Origin: Porites lobata
Lineage: Eukaryota; Cnidaria; Anthozoa; Scleractinia; Poritidae
Assembly (NCBI GenBank): GCA_942486035.1
Contig: CALNXK010000016.1
Span: forward strand, 96,001 to 160,000
DNA: 64,000 nt
Direction: 5' to 3'
The notes beneath the pieces are model-generated. The model was not told the origin of the DNA, did not search any database, and saw nothing but the letters and a program-made list of their open reading frames with translations. This document shows positions 34,495 through 45,414 of the stretch, one piece after another (position 1 is the first letter of the stretch; every line of letters begins with the position of its first letter). Both the position numbers and the translations under genes were made by a program.

Positions 34495-35184
34495 TCAAGA
34501 CAACTTACATTTATACTTTTCAATACATTTTTCCAAGTGCCTCTTGTCTCTACAATCCAAAAAGTATTGATGGGGTCCTATGGGTGTTTGCTCAACAGTG
34601 CTTCCCTGAACAATTTTGCGTTTTGTAAGGAAACCCTTGCTAAAATCCTCCAGTACTTCGCCTCGCCTTCCAAAGGGTACGCAAGTTATATCAAACTTCT
34701 TGAAAAGCTTTATTGACGTCTCACTTCCTTCCATCCAAAACAGGTAAAAAACACGCCCAACTTTATGTGCAACAAGTTGTTTTGCACAATTGTAGCACGG
34801 CACATGAGTCGTGTAGATAGTAGCCATCTCCGGTCTTTCGGAGCAGTACTGTAGGGCGTTTACCTCAGCATGTAGGCCGAGTGCGTCAGTCAGTGCTTTA
34901 TCCCTTTTCTTCTCTTGCTGCTTAGGATCCCCTTTGAAGGTGCGACCCTTTATTTCAGCTAGCTCCTCTTCAGGTGTGTTGGGAAGGAACCCGTTCCAAC
35001 CAACTGCTAGGACTCCTCGAGGACCACCAGTTCTTGCGCGACGAATTACACAGCCAACACTGGGCTTTCCCTCAGCATGCCTTGTTACTTCAGCACGACT
35101 GGCTGCCATCAAGGCCATTTTCATCCACATGACATCAGTGTTGTCAGGAAAGTCATCGTAGCCGTTACTTTCCGCCTCAGCCAT
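34495..35184 (-). CDS. dCMP/cytidine deaminase-type zinc enzyme, intact
   Basis: Single-exon 229-aa frame. The Zn-dependent deaminase signature is complete: HAEVNA (H105, E107 as proton shuttle) and PCYNC (P129, C130, C133). Between and around it lie a GCVIRR strand, GWNGFLP (62-68) and a basic insert EIKGRTFKGDPKQQEKKR before the active site. This layout fits the dCMP-deaminase/CDADC1-like branch, which deaminates deoxycytidylate or cytidine in pyrimidine supply, rather than APOBEC. The start at 35184 (MAEAESNG) is preferred over an in-frame ATG 75 bp upstream because the intervening 25 codons read through a poly-A/T tract. A CAG just before the ATG could be a splice acceptor from a 5' UTR exon. 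Two dead relatives lie at 40310-40856 and 41266-41388. Exact substrate is unproven. Confidence 0.85.
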   Translation of the reverse strand: MAEAESNGYDDFPDNTDVMWMKMALMAASRAEVTRHAEGKPSVGCVIRRARTGGPRGVLAVGWNGFLPNTPEEELAEIKGRTFKGDPKQQEKKRDKALTDALGLHAEVNALQYCSERPEMATIYTTHVPCYNCAKQLVAHKVGRVFYLFWMEGSETSIKLFKKFDITCVPFGRRGEVLEDFSKGFLTKRKIVQGSTVEQTPIGPHQYFLDCRDKRHLEKCIEKYKCKLS

Positions 35185-35454
35185 TCTGTCTTCAGTTTGT
35201 AACCAATATAACTTTAAAAAAAAAAAAAACAACATAAGCGTTTTTCTCTGATTTTCCACTTCTGAACTAATGCATTTGACAAATAAAAATTTTTAAGTCC
35301 ACTGAAGTTGTGAAAAGTTCTCGATTTAACAACTTGTATTAAGACTGAAGAACCCGCCTGAGCCATGCATGACTCTGCACCAGAAAAAAGAATTCTGAGT
35401 TTTAAGTTTTTGAACAAAGAAAGAACTTCAGTTTATGATTGTGGCGTAACTATT

Positions 35455-35572
35455 TAACCTGAGATCAGGCCTAATTTTCGCAGTTCTCATACATTATCTC
35501 TTCAGTGCTCCCGCTAAGGCCCGTATGTTATTTACAAAGCGAAACGAAAATAGAGCCTGATCTCAGGTTATA
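35455..35572. mobile_element. MITE
   Basis: Arms taacctgagatcaggcctaa (left) and agagcctgatctcaggtta (right) are inverted, about 118 bp in total, non-coding. It lies just upstream of the deaminase gene. Confidence 0.8.
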
Positions 35573-36088
35573 ACTATTTGAATTTACAGTATAGTTAAAC
35601 TGAGTTTATTTTAAGCCGTGTTTAGTTCTAGAAGCAAATTGTAACAACCTTATGACATCCTAAGTATCTTTCATGAGGAGAGGAAACTAGACGTATGCTT
35701 ATTTTGCGGGTTCCTACGTGTCAATTTTAAATGAAACCTGTTAAATAATTGATACTGTCAATATAATGTACATTTGCAGAAATGGTTGGTAAAAACTGTT
35801 TGTATTTGTCAAAAATAAGAATGTCATTCAAAAAAATTAATTTGAAGGGAAACCCTTGACACCTTGTTTTCCGGAAAAAATCGTACAAGGAAGGATGTAG
35901 TAGTGAATACGAAGGATGTATTAGTGAAAACGAAGAAACCACAAAAACTCAAAGCTTGCGGCCCAGTAAAGAACTCATCAGATTGACGAGGATGAGCTAA
36001 ATTGATAGTAAATTAAAGAAATAACATATGTTAAATATCTTATCAACCTCAAGAGTTAAAAATATATTTCAACAAAAGTGTAAATAAC
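35573..36088. other. Spacer, no gene seen
   Basis: AT-rich. The 71-codon minus-strand frame at 35727 has no recognised content. Confidence 0.4.
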
Positions 36089-36090
36089 TA

Positions 36091-37502
36091 CAGTATGTTG
36101 CCTAGTATCCGGACACTTGAGACAAAAACTCAATTTTCGAGGCGCCCTTTTCAGTTCTCGGTAAACGAAGTATTTCGAATGAAAGCTGAGCATTTCATAT
36201 TAAAGATGAAAGTTTTGGCGATTTGAAAGCTTGCGAAACAGTCCCAGAAGACGCCGTTCTGTTCAGGTGAGTAAACTTTTCATGGCTAATATTTACCCTG
36301 TTTACTGCACAGTAAAATTAGTGCTGCTCAGAAAAGGGAGGATAATGTGTGATATTTTCAAAGTAACTGTTTTATTTTTAAAGTGAAGATACTTAAGGAA
36401 GTCAGGTTTTCAGGAAGTTTATTACTTCTTCTTGAAATTCGATTTGTTTGGAATAACGGAGGCCGGAAACATTCACTAAGTATTGATGTCAGGTGCCCAG
36501 TATCCGGACAGTTTTTTCTTTGCTTTACAGAATCGATGAATTAGCTGTGTACATTATCCGGATAAGATTTATTTCATATCGGTAACTATAATTAAAGCTT
36601 TTATATATGATATAGTCGTAAAATATAATTCTACTCAACTTCGTATGGAAATTTTCTTCACTCATTCAGAGGCGACTTGATTTCGTGTGCACGGCTTGTT
36701 TCGCGTGACTGCATTTTCTATATATAACCTAAAGCGTCTGAGTTGAACCTGAAATTCTCATACTTTTCCCAGTTGTGACTGCTAAAATGGGGCTGCAACG
36801 GTCTGAAAAATGTCACAAAGGGACTGAGAGATGTGAAAGAAGGAGGAATTAGTGCTAGAAAAGCAGGCTTATTGTGGGGACTGAGCATGAAGAAATCAAC
36901 ACTGCAGGTTAGACTAAATAGGAGAGTGACCTTTGACCGTCGAATTGAGGTCCCTTCCCCAAGCTTTTTTTTCTTAATAAAAAGTGAAGAAAAAAAGTCG
37001 TTTGCAGATTGGCTAATTGAGCTTGCAAACTGCGGCTTCGGTATGTCCACGGATGCCTTCCTCAAATCAGTGAAAACGTTCCTAGACAAGGAAGTGAGAA
37101 TTATACCATTTTCAAAACAGCCGCTCGCGTTCCCCACCATACCCCAGTCATTTGTTATGTTTTATTTCACGATGCTAAATTATATTTTTGGAATCGATCG
37201 CCAGACTACTTTACAAGTGCAAGAAAAGCTTATCAGTCGCTTGCCTGTCGAAATTTATGTACAATTACGTTGTTATTGTTGTGTCCGGATACTGGGCCAG
37301 CTGTCCGGATACTGGGCAACATGGGAGCTCTGCAAAAATATTAATTTCGCGATGGAAACAAAGGCAAAAAAGTTAAACTGTCTTTCGTCATATTAAGAAC
37401 TAAATAGATTTTCTCTGCGCCAAGTTTCAGAGCCCTTGCGATTAACAAAGGAAAGTTATTGCAATCTTAAAGTAAAGTGTCCGGATGCTGGGCAACATAC
37501 TG
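36091..37502. mobile_element. pogo/Tigger-type DNA transposon, internally deleted
   Basis: Flanked by TA on both sides (36089-36090, 37503-37504). Termini are CAGTATGTTGCCTAGTATCC followed by GGACACTT, and the right end is its inverted copy with two differences. Internal copies of the terminal word (cccagtatccggacag near 36494; gtccggatactgggc twice at 37281-37316) lie in both halves. The element codes for the N-terminal part of a transposase only (36812-37102). Confidence 0.85.
36812..37102 (+). pseudogene. Truncated pogo/Tigger transposase (HTH and CENP-B-type part)
   Basis: The frame reads VTKGLRDVKEGGISARKAG, then KSTLQVRLNRRV, EEKKSFADWLIELANCGFG and DAFLKSVKTFLDKE. These correspond to the Psq-type helix-turn-helix ('V..G.S.RKAA..y.vp.sTLq.R') and the CENP-B-type DNA-binding helices ('LsxeEE..l..Wli.l...Gfg.t...ll..v..fl') of pogo transposases. 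No DDE catalytic domain follows; the frame runs into non-homologous residues and ends near 37394. The remnant could still encode a DNA-binding peptide. No start codon is obvious upstream of the GTG at 36833. Confidence 0.75.
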
Positions 37503-37795
37503 TATTCATAACTAACCAAAAATATGAACTGCTGCCAACTTGCTCTTCGGCGGAGAAATTAAAGTTTGATATGCGCGTCACGAACAGGTAATATTGAGTA
37601 AGGCAAATTTGCCTCGAAACATTACAGGCCTGCTTTAGATTCAGCTAGAAAATGAATCTTGAAAATAAAATAAGAAGGTCTCATTGGCTCTGTCAAGACT
37701 ACCAAGACATAACACACATGATTTATGCATACATCTGCACCAGACAAAGAAATCGAATAATTCAACAACGCCATTTCCAACCACATATGCTAATT

Positions 37796-38690
37796 AACAA
37801 TTATTCTTTGAAATCGAGGTGAATAGTGGCAAAATATTTACCGAGCCGCGAAAGCGACGAGGTAAATATTCCCAAAGCCACTATTCACCGAGATTGAGAA
37901 GAATAATTGTTTTAGTATATACACACGAAGTGATCTCAACAAAATCAGAAAGGAAACCATTCAAAAGTAGGATTTGATTGACAGATCAAATCACGCGTAA
38001 GTTTAAAAATAGATCTTTGCAGAATTTTCAAACATGGCAATTCACAAGTTTACTCATTTCGCAAACAACAGCGTAATGGCTTCAATGTAATCGCTAAAAG
38101 TTTGAACTGTTTCCTTACCTGAGAAAAAAAGTAGAGCTGTGTTGTTTTCTGTTGACTCGCCAAGTTTATAGCCAAAAGGGCATGTTGTGTCGTTCTTCGC
38201 ATGAAGTGCTGACCAAAATGGCGGCTCGGTTGCTCGAGGTAAGAGGTCGTCTTCCTGTATCATTCTTTTTCCTGTTTACTTGAAATGTAGAATTTCTGCA
38301 AACATTTCCTTTTAAATTTGTTTGTCATAAATAAACTTCGATTTTTGAGCCAAAATTTTCTTCTTAGAAAACGCTGAGTTCACGAAACGGCTTCTTCTAC
38401 GCGAATACACGGGAGTTGTAAACAATCCATCGAGCACAAAACTCCTGCTACAGTCAATTGAAAAACGCCGTATTGAATCCTTCCAAGTCTTTTCTTGCCT
38501 TAAAAAAAGTCAGCCCTAGGATTTTGTCGACTTTTAAAAGATCGTTCTCTAAAAAAAACGGGAAAAACACCGAGCTCACACATTATCCACTCGCTAGGAG
38601 GTGAATATTGTTGAATAGTCCGAGATAGCGAACCAATCAGATTGCTTAAATCACCAAGATCACTGAGTGTGTATATACTAATAATGATTT
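37796..38690. mobile_element. MITE cluster with aattgttttagtatatacac ends
   Basis: Two inverted pairs are seen. A near-perfect foldback (ttgaaatcgaggtgaatagt at 37807 versus the reverse-complement arm ending near 37900) spans 37796-37916. An outer pair, ttttagtatatacacac (37911) facing gtgtgtatatactaata (38666), suggests a larger element to about 38690. The minus-strand frame at 38054-38263 has no recognised domain. Confidence 0.6.
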
Positions 38691-39003
38691 TTCATCAAAT
38701 TTTCCTGTTTCTATCTTTTGATCGGGTAAAACAAAACTGTGTCTCATCTAAAATTCTCTTAAGCAACGTATGTAGAAATACTTACAGATCTACTGAAAGG
38801 TTTTTCACTGAAGCATCCAATAACAACACAGTTCCTGTTTTACCGCGTCTTACAAATTCATTAATTATTCATTAAAGTTATGACCAATCAAAGCTAGTAT
38901 TGGAGTCACAAGCAAACCTCTGAAAAACCCCAATACAAAAGGTTAAATAAATTATTAAACAGTTAATTATAATTAATTAGGCGAAGTCTCGAATTTTTAA
39001 ACC

Positions 39004-39119
39004 TGGGGTCAATTTAATAAAACTTTTACACGTGTAAGTGTGGCCATTGTTTTAAAGTCTGAAAACAATAGCTGCACTTGTAAATTATACTTGTAAAAGT
39101 TTTATTCAATTGACCCCTG
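39004..39119. mobile_element. Foldback MITE
   Basis: ggggtcaatttaataaaact then tttac faces gtaaaagttttattcaattg then acccc, with inner words tgtaagtg/cacttgta. 116 bp, non-coding. Confidence 0.8.
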
Positions 39120-39259
39120 ATAATACACTCCTGCGAGTTTTTTTTTACAGTACATTAATGCAAAAACCATTCAGACAGGTAAACGTATTCCGCTCGGACA
39201 ATGCCGAGGATATCAATGACATTTATTCAAGGAACCAGCAAAGAATGCTGTAGCGTCAT

Positions 39260-39330
39260 TGATAATAGTAATAATAATAATCGACATCATCATCATCATA
39301 ACAATTAAAATCATCATCATCATCATCAAC
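39260..39330. repeat. ATC/AAT trinucleotide microsatellite
   Basis: Runs of aataataat and catcatcat. The Met/Ile-rich minus-strand frame over it (39213-39419) is a by-product. Confidence 0.85.
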
Positions 39331-39591
39331 ATCATAACTGTATTAAGCAAAAAAAAAAATTGTATTATACAGTTTTCATCATGCACAGTGAATAGGTAGC
39401 TGGTAAACTTAATTATCAAAGAAAAAGACTTTCAAAAAAGACAATTTTTTTTGAAATGGTCAACAGATTTGTCCATCCTTATTTTAAGAGATCGACTGTT
39501 CCAGAGTTTACATAGCTATGTATTCCTCCGTCAAATGGATGAAATTTTGTGAAAACAGAATGGTGACTGGTGTGCTATATTTCATTTACGA

Positions 39592-39903
39592 ACGGCAGAA
39601 AATTTGTTTTGTGGATGGACGAATTTTACGAAGTCCCTAGGAATACAGAAAAGGATTGAAAGATCCTTTAAGAGAAATCAAGAATGTAAAGCGATTTAAA
39701 GAACTGCAATCGATACCCCGTTGTTAAAATAGACATAAAGGAAAGGCCAGCTACAGATAAGAAGGAATATGAATACAAGAAAAGTGTTGAAGGCTGACTT
39801 CTTAAGTCTTCTTATGATAAAAGTGTCGACCCTTTGCTCAGATTGTTGATGCTGAATTCGAATCTGATGATGTCGTACAATGAGGTGGATATTAAAACAA
39901 AGA
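39592..39903 (-). pseudogene. 3' fragment of an orphan GPCR gene
   Basis: Begins in TM5 at FNIHLIVRHHQIRIQHQQ, passes RRLKKSAFNTFLVFIFLLIC and WPFLYVYFNNGVSIAVL, and then hits TAA in the TM6-TM7 loop. The TM7 region beyond is recognisable only in shifted frames. The 5' half is missing. It and its 3' flank match the pseudogene at 11983-12300, whose flank is shared from about 11690 here from about 39355. Confidence 0.85.
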
Positions 39904-40309
39904 TATGGAACAACGAAATTCAACGAGCTAGTCTATAAAGGTGCGCGACTTTTTGCTGTTTACCTGTTTATTTAGTCAGGATTATTCGTTGAATTCATTT
40001 AAATTAGACTAGACTATAAAATTCTATTTAAATCATGCATTCAAGCACAAAGTAGAACTTGAAGTTCTTGCGCCCACATCAGCCTCAATTCAACAGGCAC
40101 GCTCATGCTTATATTTCAAGAAGGCTCTTTGATACTCACATTTTAAGCTTTTTTGGTGACGAGTAGTTGTATTGTGAAAACCTCAAAACTATACGTAGTT
40201 TATGGTAGTTAGCCACAAATGGGTAAAAATGAGACAAAGCTGTGCACGTCGCGGCTTTCTATGCGATGGTCTCTTTGTCTCTTGAGTTAATAAGGAAAGG
40301 AGAGTTTTC
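39904..40309. other. Spacer, no gene seen
   Basis: Unique AT-rich sequence between the GPCR fragment and the deaminase pseudogene. Confidence 0.35.
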
Positions 40310-40856
40310 CGGGGTTCTGTCCTTTTCAGTGCTTCCTCGTGTAATGCTATGGCGTGTAAGGAAATGTGGGCTAAAATCTCTCAGTACCTCCATGCGCTTT
40401 CCAAAGGCTGTACAAGTGATGTCCGTTTCTTCAAATAGTTTTATTGAGGTTTAATTTCATAACCTGTCATCCAATACGTGTAATAAACACGAATAACCCT
40501 TCGTAGCAATAAGTTGTTTTGTACAGGCTGTGCACGGCACGTGAGTGCCGTAAATGGTAGCCATTAAAGGGTCTTCAGAGCGGTACTCTAGGGCGTTTGC
40601 CTCAGCATGAAGAGCAAGATCTCCGGTCACCTGCTTTTCTTTGGAGCGTTCGGCCTTGAGTCTGTCAAGTTGCTGTTCAGTTGAACCTGGCAGGAACCCA
40701 TTTCAGCCAACTGCTAGCACTGGTAGAGTCCCACGGCCTCTTGAGCAACGAATTACACAGCCAACGTTGGGCTTTCCCTCGGCATGCTTCGTTACTTCAG
40801 CACGCGACTGGCTGCCATCTGGGCCATTTTCATCCACATAACGTCACTAGTATATA
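40310..40856 (-). pseudogene. Deaminase pseudogene (relative of 34495-35184)
   Basis: On minus it reads from KMAQMAASR through GCVIRCSRG, V-G-stop-NGFLPGS, KQVTGDLALHAEANALEYRSED and ATIYGTHVPCTACTKQLIATKG to FSPHF. The zinc motifs HAEANA and PCTAC are still present. The GWNG tryptophan codon has become TGA, and more stops follow the PCxxC strand. The N-terminal 15-20 residues and the C-terminal tail are lost. The retained active-site motifs beside nonsense codons point to fairly recent loss. Confidence 0.85.
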
Positions 40857-41172
40857 AGCGTTTTCACTGATTCATGAAAACTCTTTATTGAATTAACTTG
40901 CGTATTTGATGAATGAGGTATGATATGTAGCGCCTTGAATATTACGTTTAGTTTGTCTTAAGATCTCAGGATTTTCCAAAACGACTTTTATAAAGAGTAA
41001 AAATCACCAAAATCCTGTTTTTATGAAGTTGGAACTTTTCTCCGCTCCGCTCTTTTTTTCCTCTGATACTAGCTTCGCCGCCATTAGAAACGTACCGGCC
41101 ATTTTTCTGCCACTATTTCTGGTTGAAATCACCGCAAGCAACAGATGATAATCCCTATCCGAATCCAACACT

Positions 41173-41259
41173 GGGTAGTCTGCTACTCAGCCGATTTTAG
41201 TGTCGTCACAGGAGGAGCGTTGCGTGACGACACTAAAAACGGCTGTGTAACAGACTAAA
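41173..41259. mobile_element. Palindromic MITE, copy 2, inside a deaminase fragment
   Basis: tagtctgctactcagccg at the left and ggctgtgtaacagacta at the right flank the same gtgtcgtcac/gtgacgacac stem as 28112-28214. It interrupts the 'caacactggg...ctttccctc' sequence of the deaminase fragment, and 'actggg' stands on both sides. Confidence 0.8.
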
Positions 41260-41265
41260 TACTGG

Positions 41266-41388
41266 GCTTTCCCTCAGCATACTTCGTTACTTCAGCACGC
41301 CTGGCTGCCATCAGGGCCATTTTCATCCCCATAACGTCACTATTGTCGTTACTTATGTCAACATAGCCGTTACTTTCATCTTCATCCA
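41266..41388 (-). pseudogene. N-terminal fragment of a third deaminase copy
   Basis: On minus it reads MDEDESNGYVDISNDNSDVM, then KMALMAARRAEVTKYAEGKP. This matches residues 1-41 of the intact enzyme at 34495-35184, and the palindromic MITE follows directly. Beyond the MITE only a few residues' worth of similarity remain. It has an open start and no stop within the retained part. Confidence 0.8.
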
Positions 41389-42247
41389 TTTCCTCAGTTA
41401 TAACGACCACTGACTGGATAAAGAATAGACAAATTAAGATAAAATCCTTCAGGAAATTGAGTAATTCAAATTTTCAGTGGACAAAAACCTTGTATCAGAA
41501 TAATTCAAACAATATCGAATTTTTTTTTTTACATTTTTCAAGGGCTATAGAAAGAAAATTTCTTATGGGAGTCCGAGAAAATAAATGCCAATTTTCATAA
41601 GAATTTGGGAGGCCTCTCACTGGCTGACGATTTGTCCCACATGGTTTGTTTTTTGAGCCCCTTATTTTTAAAGACTTATTCTTAAGCAGTTTCCAGGCAT
41701 CACCAGAAATTCTGAGAAATTTAAGCCTGCAGATTACACTAGAAAATTCTCGAAAACAAAATGGCGGCAGCCTTAGTTCATTATAGAAGTTCACATCTTT
41801 TAACACGGCGGATGACAGCAGGTCGCTCTATGTGAAGATGGATAAAACGATCTGAATATAAAGTTTATCATGATCTTACTTCCAAATAGGTTCAGTTAAT
41901 CATTCTGTTGCAGTATTAAGACAAAAATCTAGCTGCAGCCTACTAAACAAGTCCCATCAAATCAGTGCATTTTGCTACCGCCCTGGAGTTCCAAAACATA
42001 CAATTAACACAAGTAGGGGTTAAGTCAAATAGCATACATACATTTGTTTACGGAATTACACAGATTCTATTATTATTGTGTGAATCTAAGCTTGTCAAGC
42101 ACAACTGATGTCATTCACAGAGTGCACTGAAAACCCATTTATTATTAGATGAATTATGTGTAATTATGATAATATTTTGTTCTAATTATTTAACTAAGGG
42201 GGCCATTCCTTATTACCCTGCGAACAAAGTTTCCTTCGATCTTCCTA
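41389..42247. other. Spacer, no gene seen
   Basis: The minus-strand frame at 41495-41806 (103 codons) is low-complexity in parts and unrecognised; it shows no splice context. Not called. Confidence 0.35.
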
Positions 42248-42255
42248 GATAAGTC

Positions 42256-42477
42256 AGGGTCGGCCAGGGTTTTTGGGTATACGGTATACAGGGGCTTTTT
42301 AAATCGGGTATACGGTATATTGCAGCTTAAATACGGGTGTTCGGTATATCACTTTCTTTGAATTTCGGGTATAAAGTATACCTGGGTATAATTTTGGGTA
42401 CATTTGGATGAATTTTGGGTATTTCTGGGTATTTTGGCGAATTTTTTTCGGGTATACTACCCCGCCTGGCCGACCCT
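42256..42477. mobile_element. hAT-type MITE, 222 bp
   Basis: Termini AGGGTCGGCCAGG and CCTGGCCGACCCT are perfect inverted repeats, flanked by an 8-bp duplication gataagtc (42248-42255 and 42478-42485). Eight-base duplications are characteristic of hAT. The interior is an irregular tandem of 'cgggtatacggtata' / 'tttgggtat' words. Confidence 0.9.
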
Positions 42478-42800
42478 GATAAGTCGGGAAGAGGAAGGAA
42501 CCTCTGCCGACATCCTCAACAATTCATATTGAGCATGCTCCAAATTCAAATTTTTCTGCGACGTCAATCAAACCGTTGCCGTTGCATCCACCGTGTTTGT
42601 CAGCAAATGTAAATGTTAGCGGGAATGTACCGGTTCGTTTTCACCCTTCCGTAGCTGTGTTTCCCCTCTACAGGAACAATTTCACCTTTGGAATCATAAC
42701 TTGCCATGTTTCAGTGTAAAGAAGATAAAAAAAATCTTAGAGCTAAGGTAAAACTTACGGTGCTTTTCAAAAACAAAGCATCTAACCTTGAAACACAAGG

Positions 42801-43118
42801 CGCTTTCCATTTAGTCAAAATTTCCGGAATTTCTGGTTCGGCGGTAAATGGAACACGTTTCGTCGGCTCGTTCCACTGGAAAATTCCCAGAAAAGTGGAA
42901 AATCTAAAAAGGTGGGCTCGTTTTCCCGGTTGGAATTTCCGAACAGAATGTCGTGTTCCATTTACGTTTCTCGTAGTTTGTACCAGTTCCAGGTCCACGG
43001 TCGGGCGCCGCGACGTACCGGGGTTTAAGACCAAATGGAATAACTTTTTACCAATCGGAAATTCCACTTTTGCTCTCACCGAAATTTCCGGGTTTTTTTC
43101 CTAAATGGAAAGCGCCCA
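42801..43118. mobile_element. MITE, ggcgctttccatttag ends
   Basis: ggcgctttccatttag at the left and ctaaatggaaagcgcc at the right, each followed inward by an aaatttccgg word, give a 318-bp inverted-repeat element. The interior repeats 'ggaatttc/gaaattcc' words. Overlapping long frames on both strands are a result of this symmetry. Confidence 0.8.
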
Positions 43119-44085
43119 CAGAAACACACAAAACGGATCGAAATCCACTAATTATAATCACAAATCACGAACGACGACCTTTTGTTTCCTAAGAGGTTCG
43201 CTAAGATGTATAAAAAGCCAGAAAGCGAAGAAAGCGCCGCTTCTTCAGATTATGATTGACGTCGTAGAAAAACACAAAATCCAAAGACGTTTTTGGCATC
43301 GCAAGTCGGGAGTTATCCACAAACAGCTGTAAAAGCATCGATCATTTAAATGCAACATGGATTCTGTAGCCTCATGATCTTATTTTGAATTAATGTTATC
43401 GCAAACACAGAAGAATAAGCATAGACATTGTTTCTTAAATTCAAAACCCATTTGTTTATCCTTCCAAAAACTTCGCGTAACACTTACTGGATTGTGAATC
43501 CTTTCACGAAGTTAAATCGGCTAAGTACATGGTTAAATACAAAACAAAATCCACCTCGAATCTGGGTACATTTACTAAACGTTCAATCTATAATTTTCTC
43601 AAAATTCCCTCATGAAATTGAAGCGGCAGCTATTTGTTTTTCTATGGAGCGTGGGCGCAGAAAGAGCCAGCAAAATTCCAGAATATGCGTGCGTGCACAA
43701 ATAAAACTGGTTTATCCAGTATAAAACTTGTCTGACTCATCCAAAAAGCTGGATGATCGGCAGATCAAAGGAACTTGAAGATGTCGGCAGAGTCGCTTCC
43801 TCTTTTTTTTTTGCTTTGTATAACTTATGGCAAACAAACCAATAAACAATAAACAAGGTATTACCCAGGGTACTAATCGAAAACTTTGTAAAGGAGTTAT
43901 GGACTGCAATGGCTGGCTGAAGGGAGGATATTACCTTCCGATTAAAACATACTGGGAGAAGGTTAGTTCTGGAGGTACATTTAATAAAAGCTATAGGTTT
44001 TGAGGCATTACATGTCGGATTGCATTATACTGAAATGAATCGCGAAATATACTGATATATCGAAATCATTCTAGAAGTGTTATTG
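43119..44085. other. Spacer, no gene seen
   Basis: Two plus-strand frames (43105-43332 and 43428-43724) have no recognisable domain, splice boundaries or conserved partner in the window. Confidence 0.35.
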
Positions 44086-44089
44086 ATAG

Positions 44090-44245
44090 CAAAAACCGAC
44101 TGGAGGGACGATAAATGCCTTGCCTCTCGTTTTCAAACATGTGGCGAGAGACGAGAACAAAAAAAAAAGAATACAAGCTATAGTATACGAAGTTATAAGC
44201 TTTATTTCCGCGCAACCCTATAATTTAATACGCACACATTTTCTG
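44090..44245. repeat. Diverged fragment of the block A/B repeat
   Basis: 'ggacgataaatgcc', 'aacatgtggcgagagacgag' and 'tttaatacgcacacattt' parallel 7537-7670 and 47023-47150 in order and spacing. Confidence 0.6.
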
Positions 44246-44404
44246 CCCTCACCGGGTAGTGCATCACAGGTATTATATGGAAGGAGCGGCTTAAATTCCA
44301 CAACAGTACTCACAGTAAACAACTTTAATATCACCTCATATTCGTTATCACAACAAAACGGAACGGCATAAATGTGTTGATCACAACAAGGTTTTAAATT
44401 AGAA

Positions 44405-44790
44405 ATGACTCTCCCGTGGGGTACTCCTGTGAATTCTTGGTGGGGGTGTGCCGCCCGGTTCTGCAAATCCTGAGCCTATTTCAGACCAAAATATGTCATT
44501 TTCCACACCCTTGTTCAGACCCGTCCTCTAAAATCCATACCCGTTTTCAGACCTGGCCTCTAGAAAATCATGTTATCATTGCTTAGATTTCTTAAAAGCC
44601 ATATTTAATTCGCATATTACTCTTTCTACGTTATTCATTTGAAACTGAGGTAAAAAATATGTTCATTGACACTCCCGTAGTTGCCTCGAAAACCAAAGAC
44701 CAAAGTGGGCAAAATCTATTCCCGTTTTCAGACCAAAACGACGCAAAAGCCATACCCTTTGGGGCGGCATATACCTATGTAAACTTATAT
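44405..44790. repeat. Dispersed repeat with 'ccgttttcagacc' words
   Basis: gtgccgccc near the left and ggggcggcat at the right are short inverted ends. The interior repeats cccgttttcagacc and 'aaatccatac' motifs several times. No coding content. Confidence 0.5.
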
Positions 44791-45414
44791 TAGCCCCCCC
44801 CCGCCTACCTTCATAATTATACTTGTCAAACCCAAACCTGGATTGAAGGGTGCATTATCTGAAATGTCAAAAGGTTTACTCAGAACCTTTCAAAACAAAA
44901 TACATTTTGAAATTAGGTAAAAGTTTAAAATTCAGAAACACGGTCTGGGCTGTTATGAAAATAGACGCGGTAAACATATAAACTGTTCAGCATTCAAATC
45001 GAATTGAAAGCAAGCCGTCTGTGACCGACGTGAATAACTAAAGGAAAGTTACAAGACGTTCTTTAATTTCGCGAAACGCAAAAGAAGTAAAAGACCTTCT
45101 TACGTAAGCACTTTTCTACCCTTTTAGTTTCTTAGGCCTTGAAAATAAACTCCTAATTCTGACTTTGAATCAAATAGATTTCACTATTCGGTTAAAAATC
45201 ACACACAGAAAATTACCCAAGCTCTACCAGATTCAGTTGCTTTGAGATCCTGAACCTCTCTGATTTTCAGATTTTCTACGTCCTTTCTTTAACGTAAGAC
45301 CTCACGTAAGGATCAGTTTGCTGTCTCATTTTGTGAAGTAATTTGGGTTCTGCGGGCAAATTAAGTCGGTAATGCACTAATTATCCGTACTTATTATGCG
45401 CGGATTTATGCTTG

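Noticed and set aside
36718..37140. 140-codon minus-strand ORF
   Set aside because: Shadow of the pogo/Tigger coding frame on the plus strand, which carries recognisable DNA-binding motifs.
36091..37502. Assignment of this element to piggyBac or hAT
   Set aside because: The flanking duplication is TA and the coding remnant is Psq/CENP-B-like, which fits pogo/Tigger.
39213..39419. Met/Ile-rich minus-strand ORF
   Set aside because: Translation of an ATC/AAT microsatellite.
42706..43104. Long ORFs on both strands (132 and 122 codons)
   Set aside because: They lie over an inverted-repeat MITE; symmetry gives open frames in both directions and no domain is seen.
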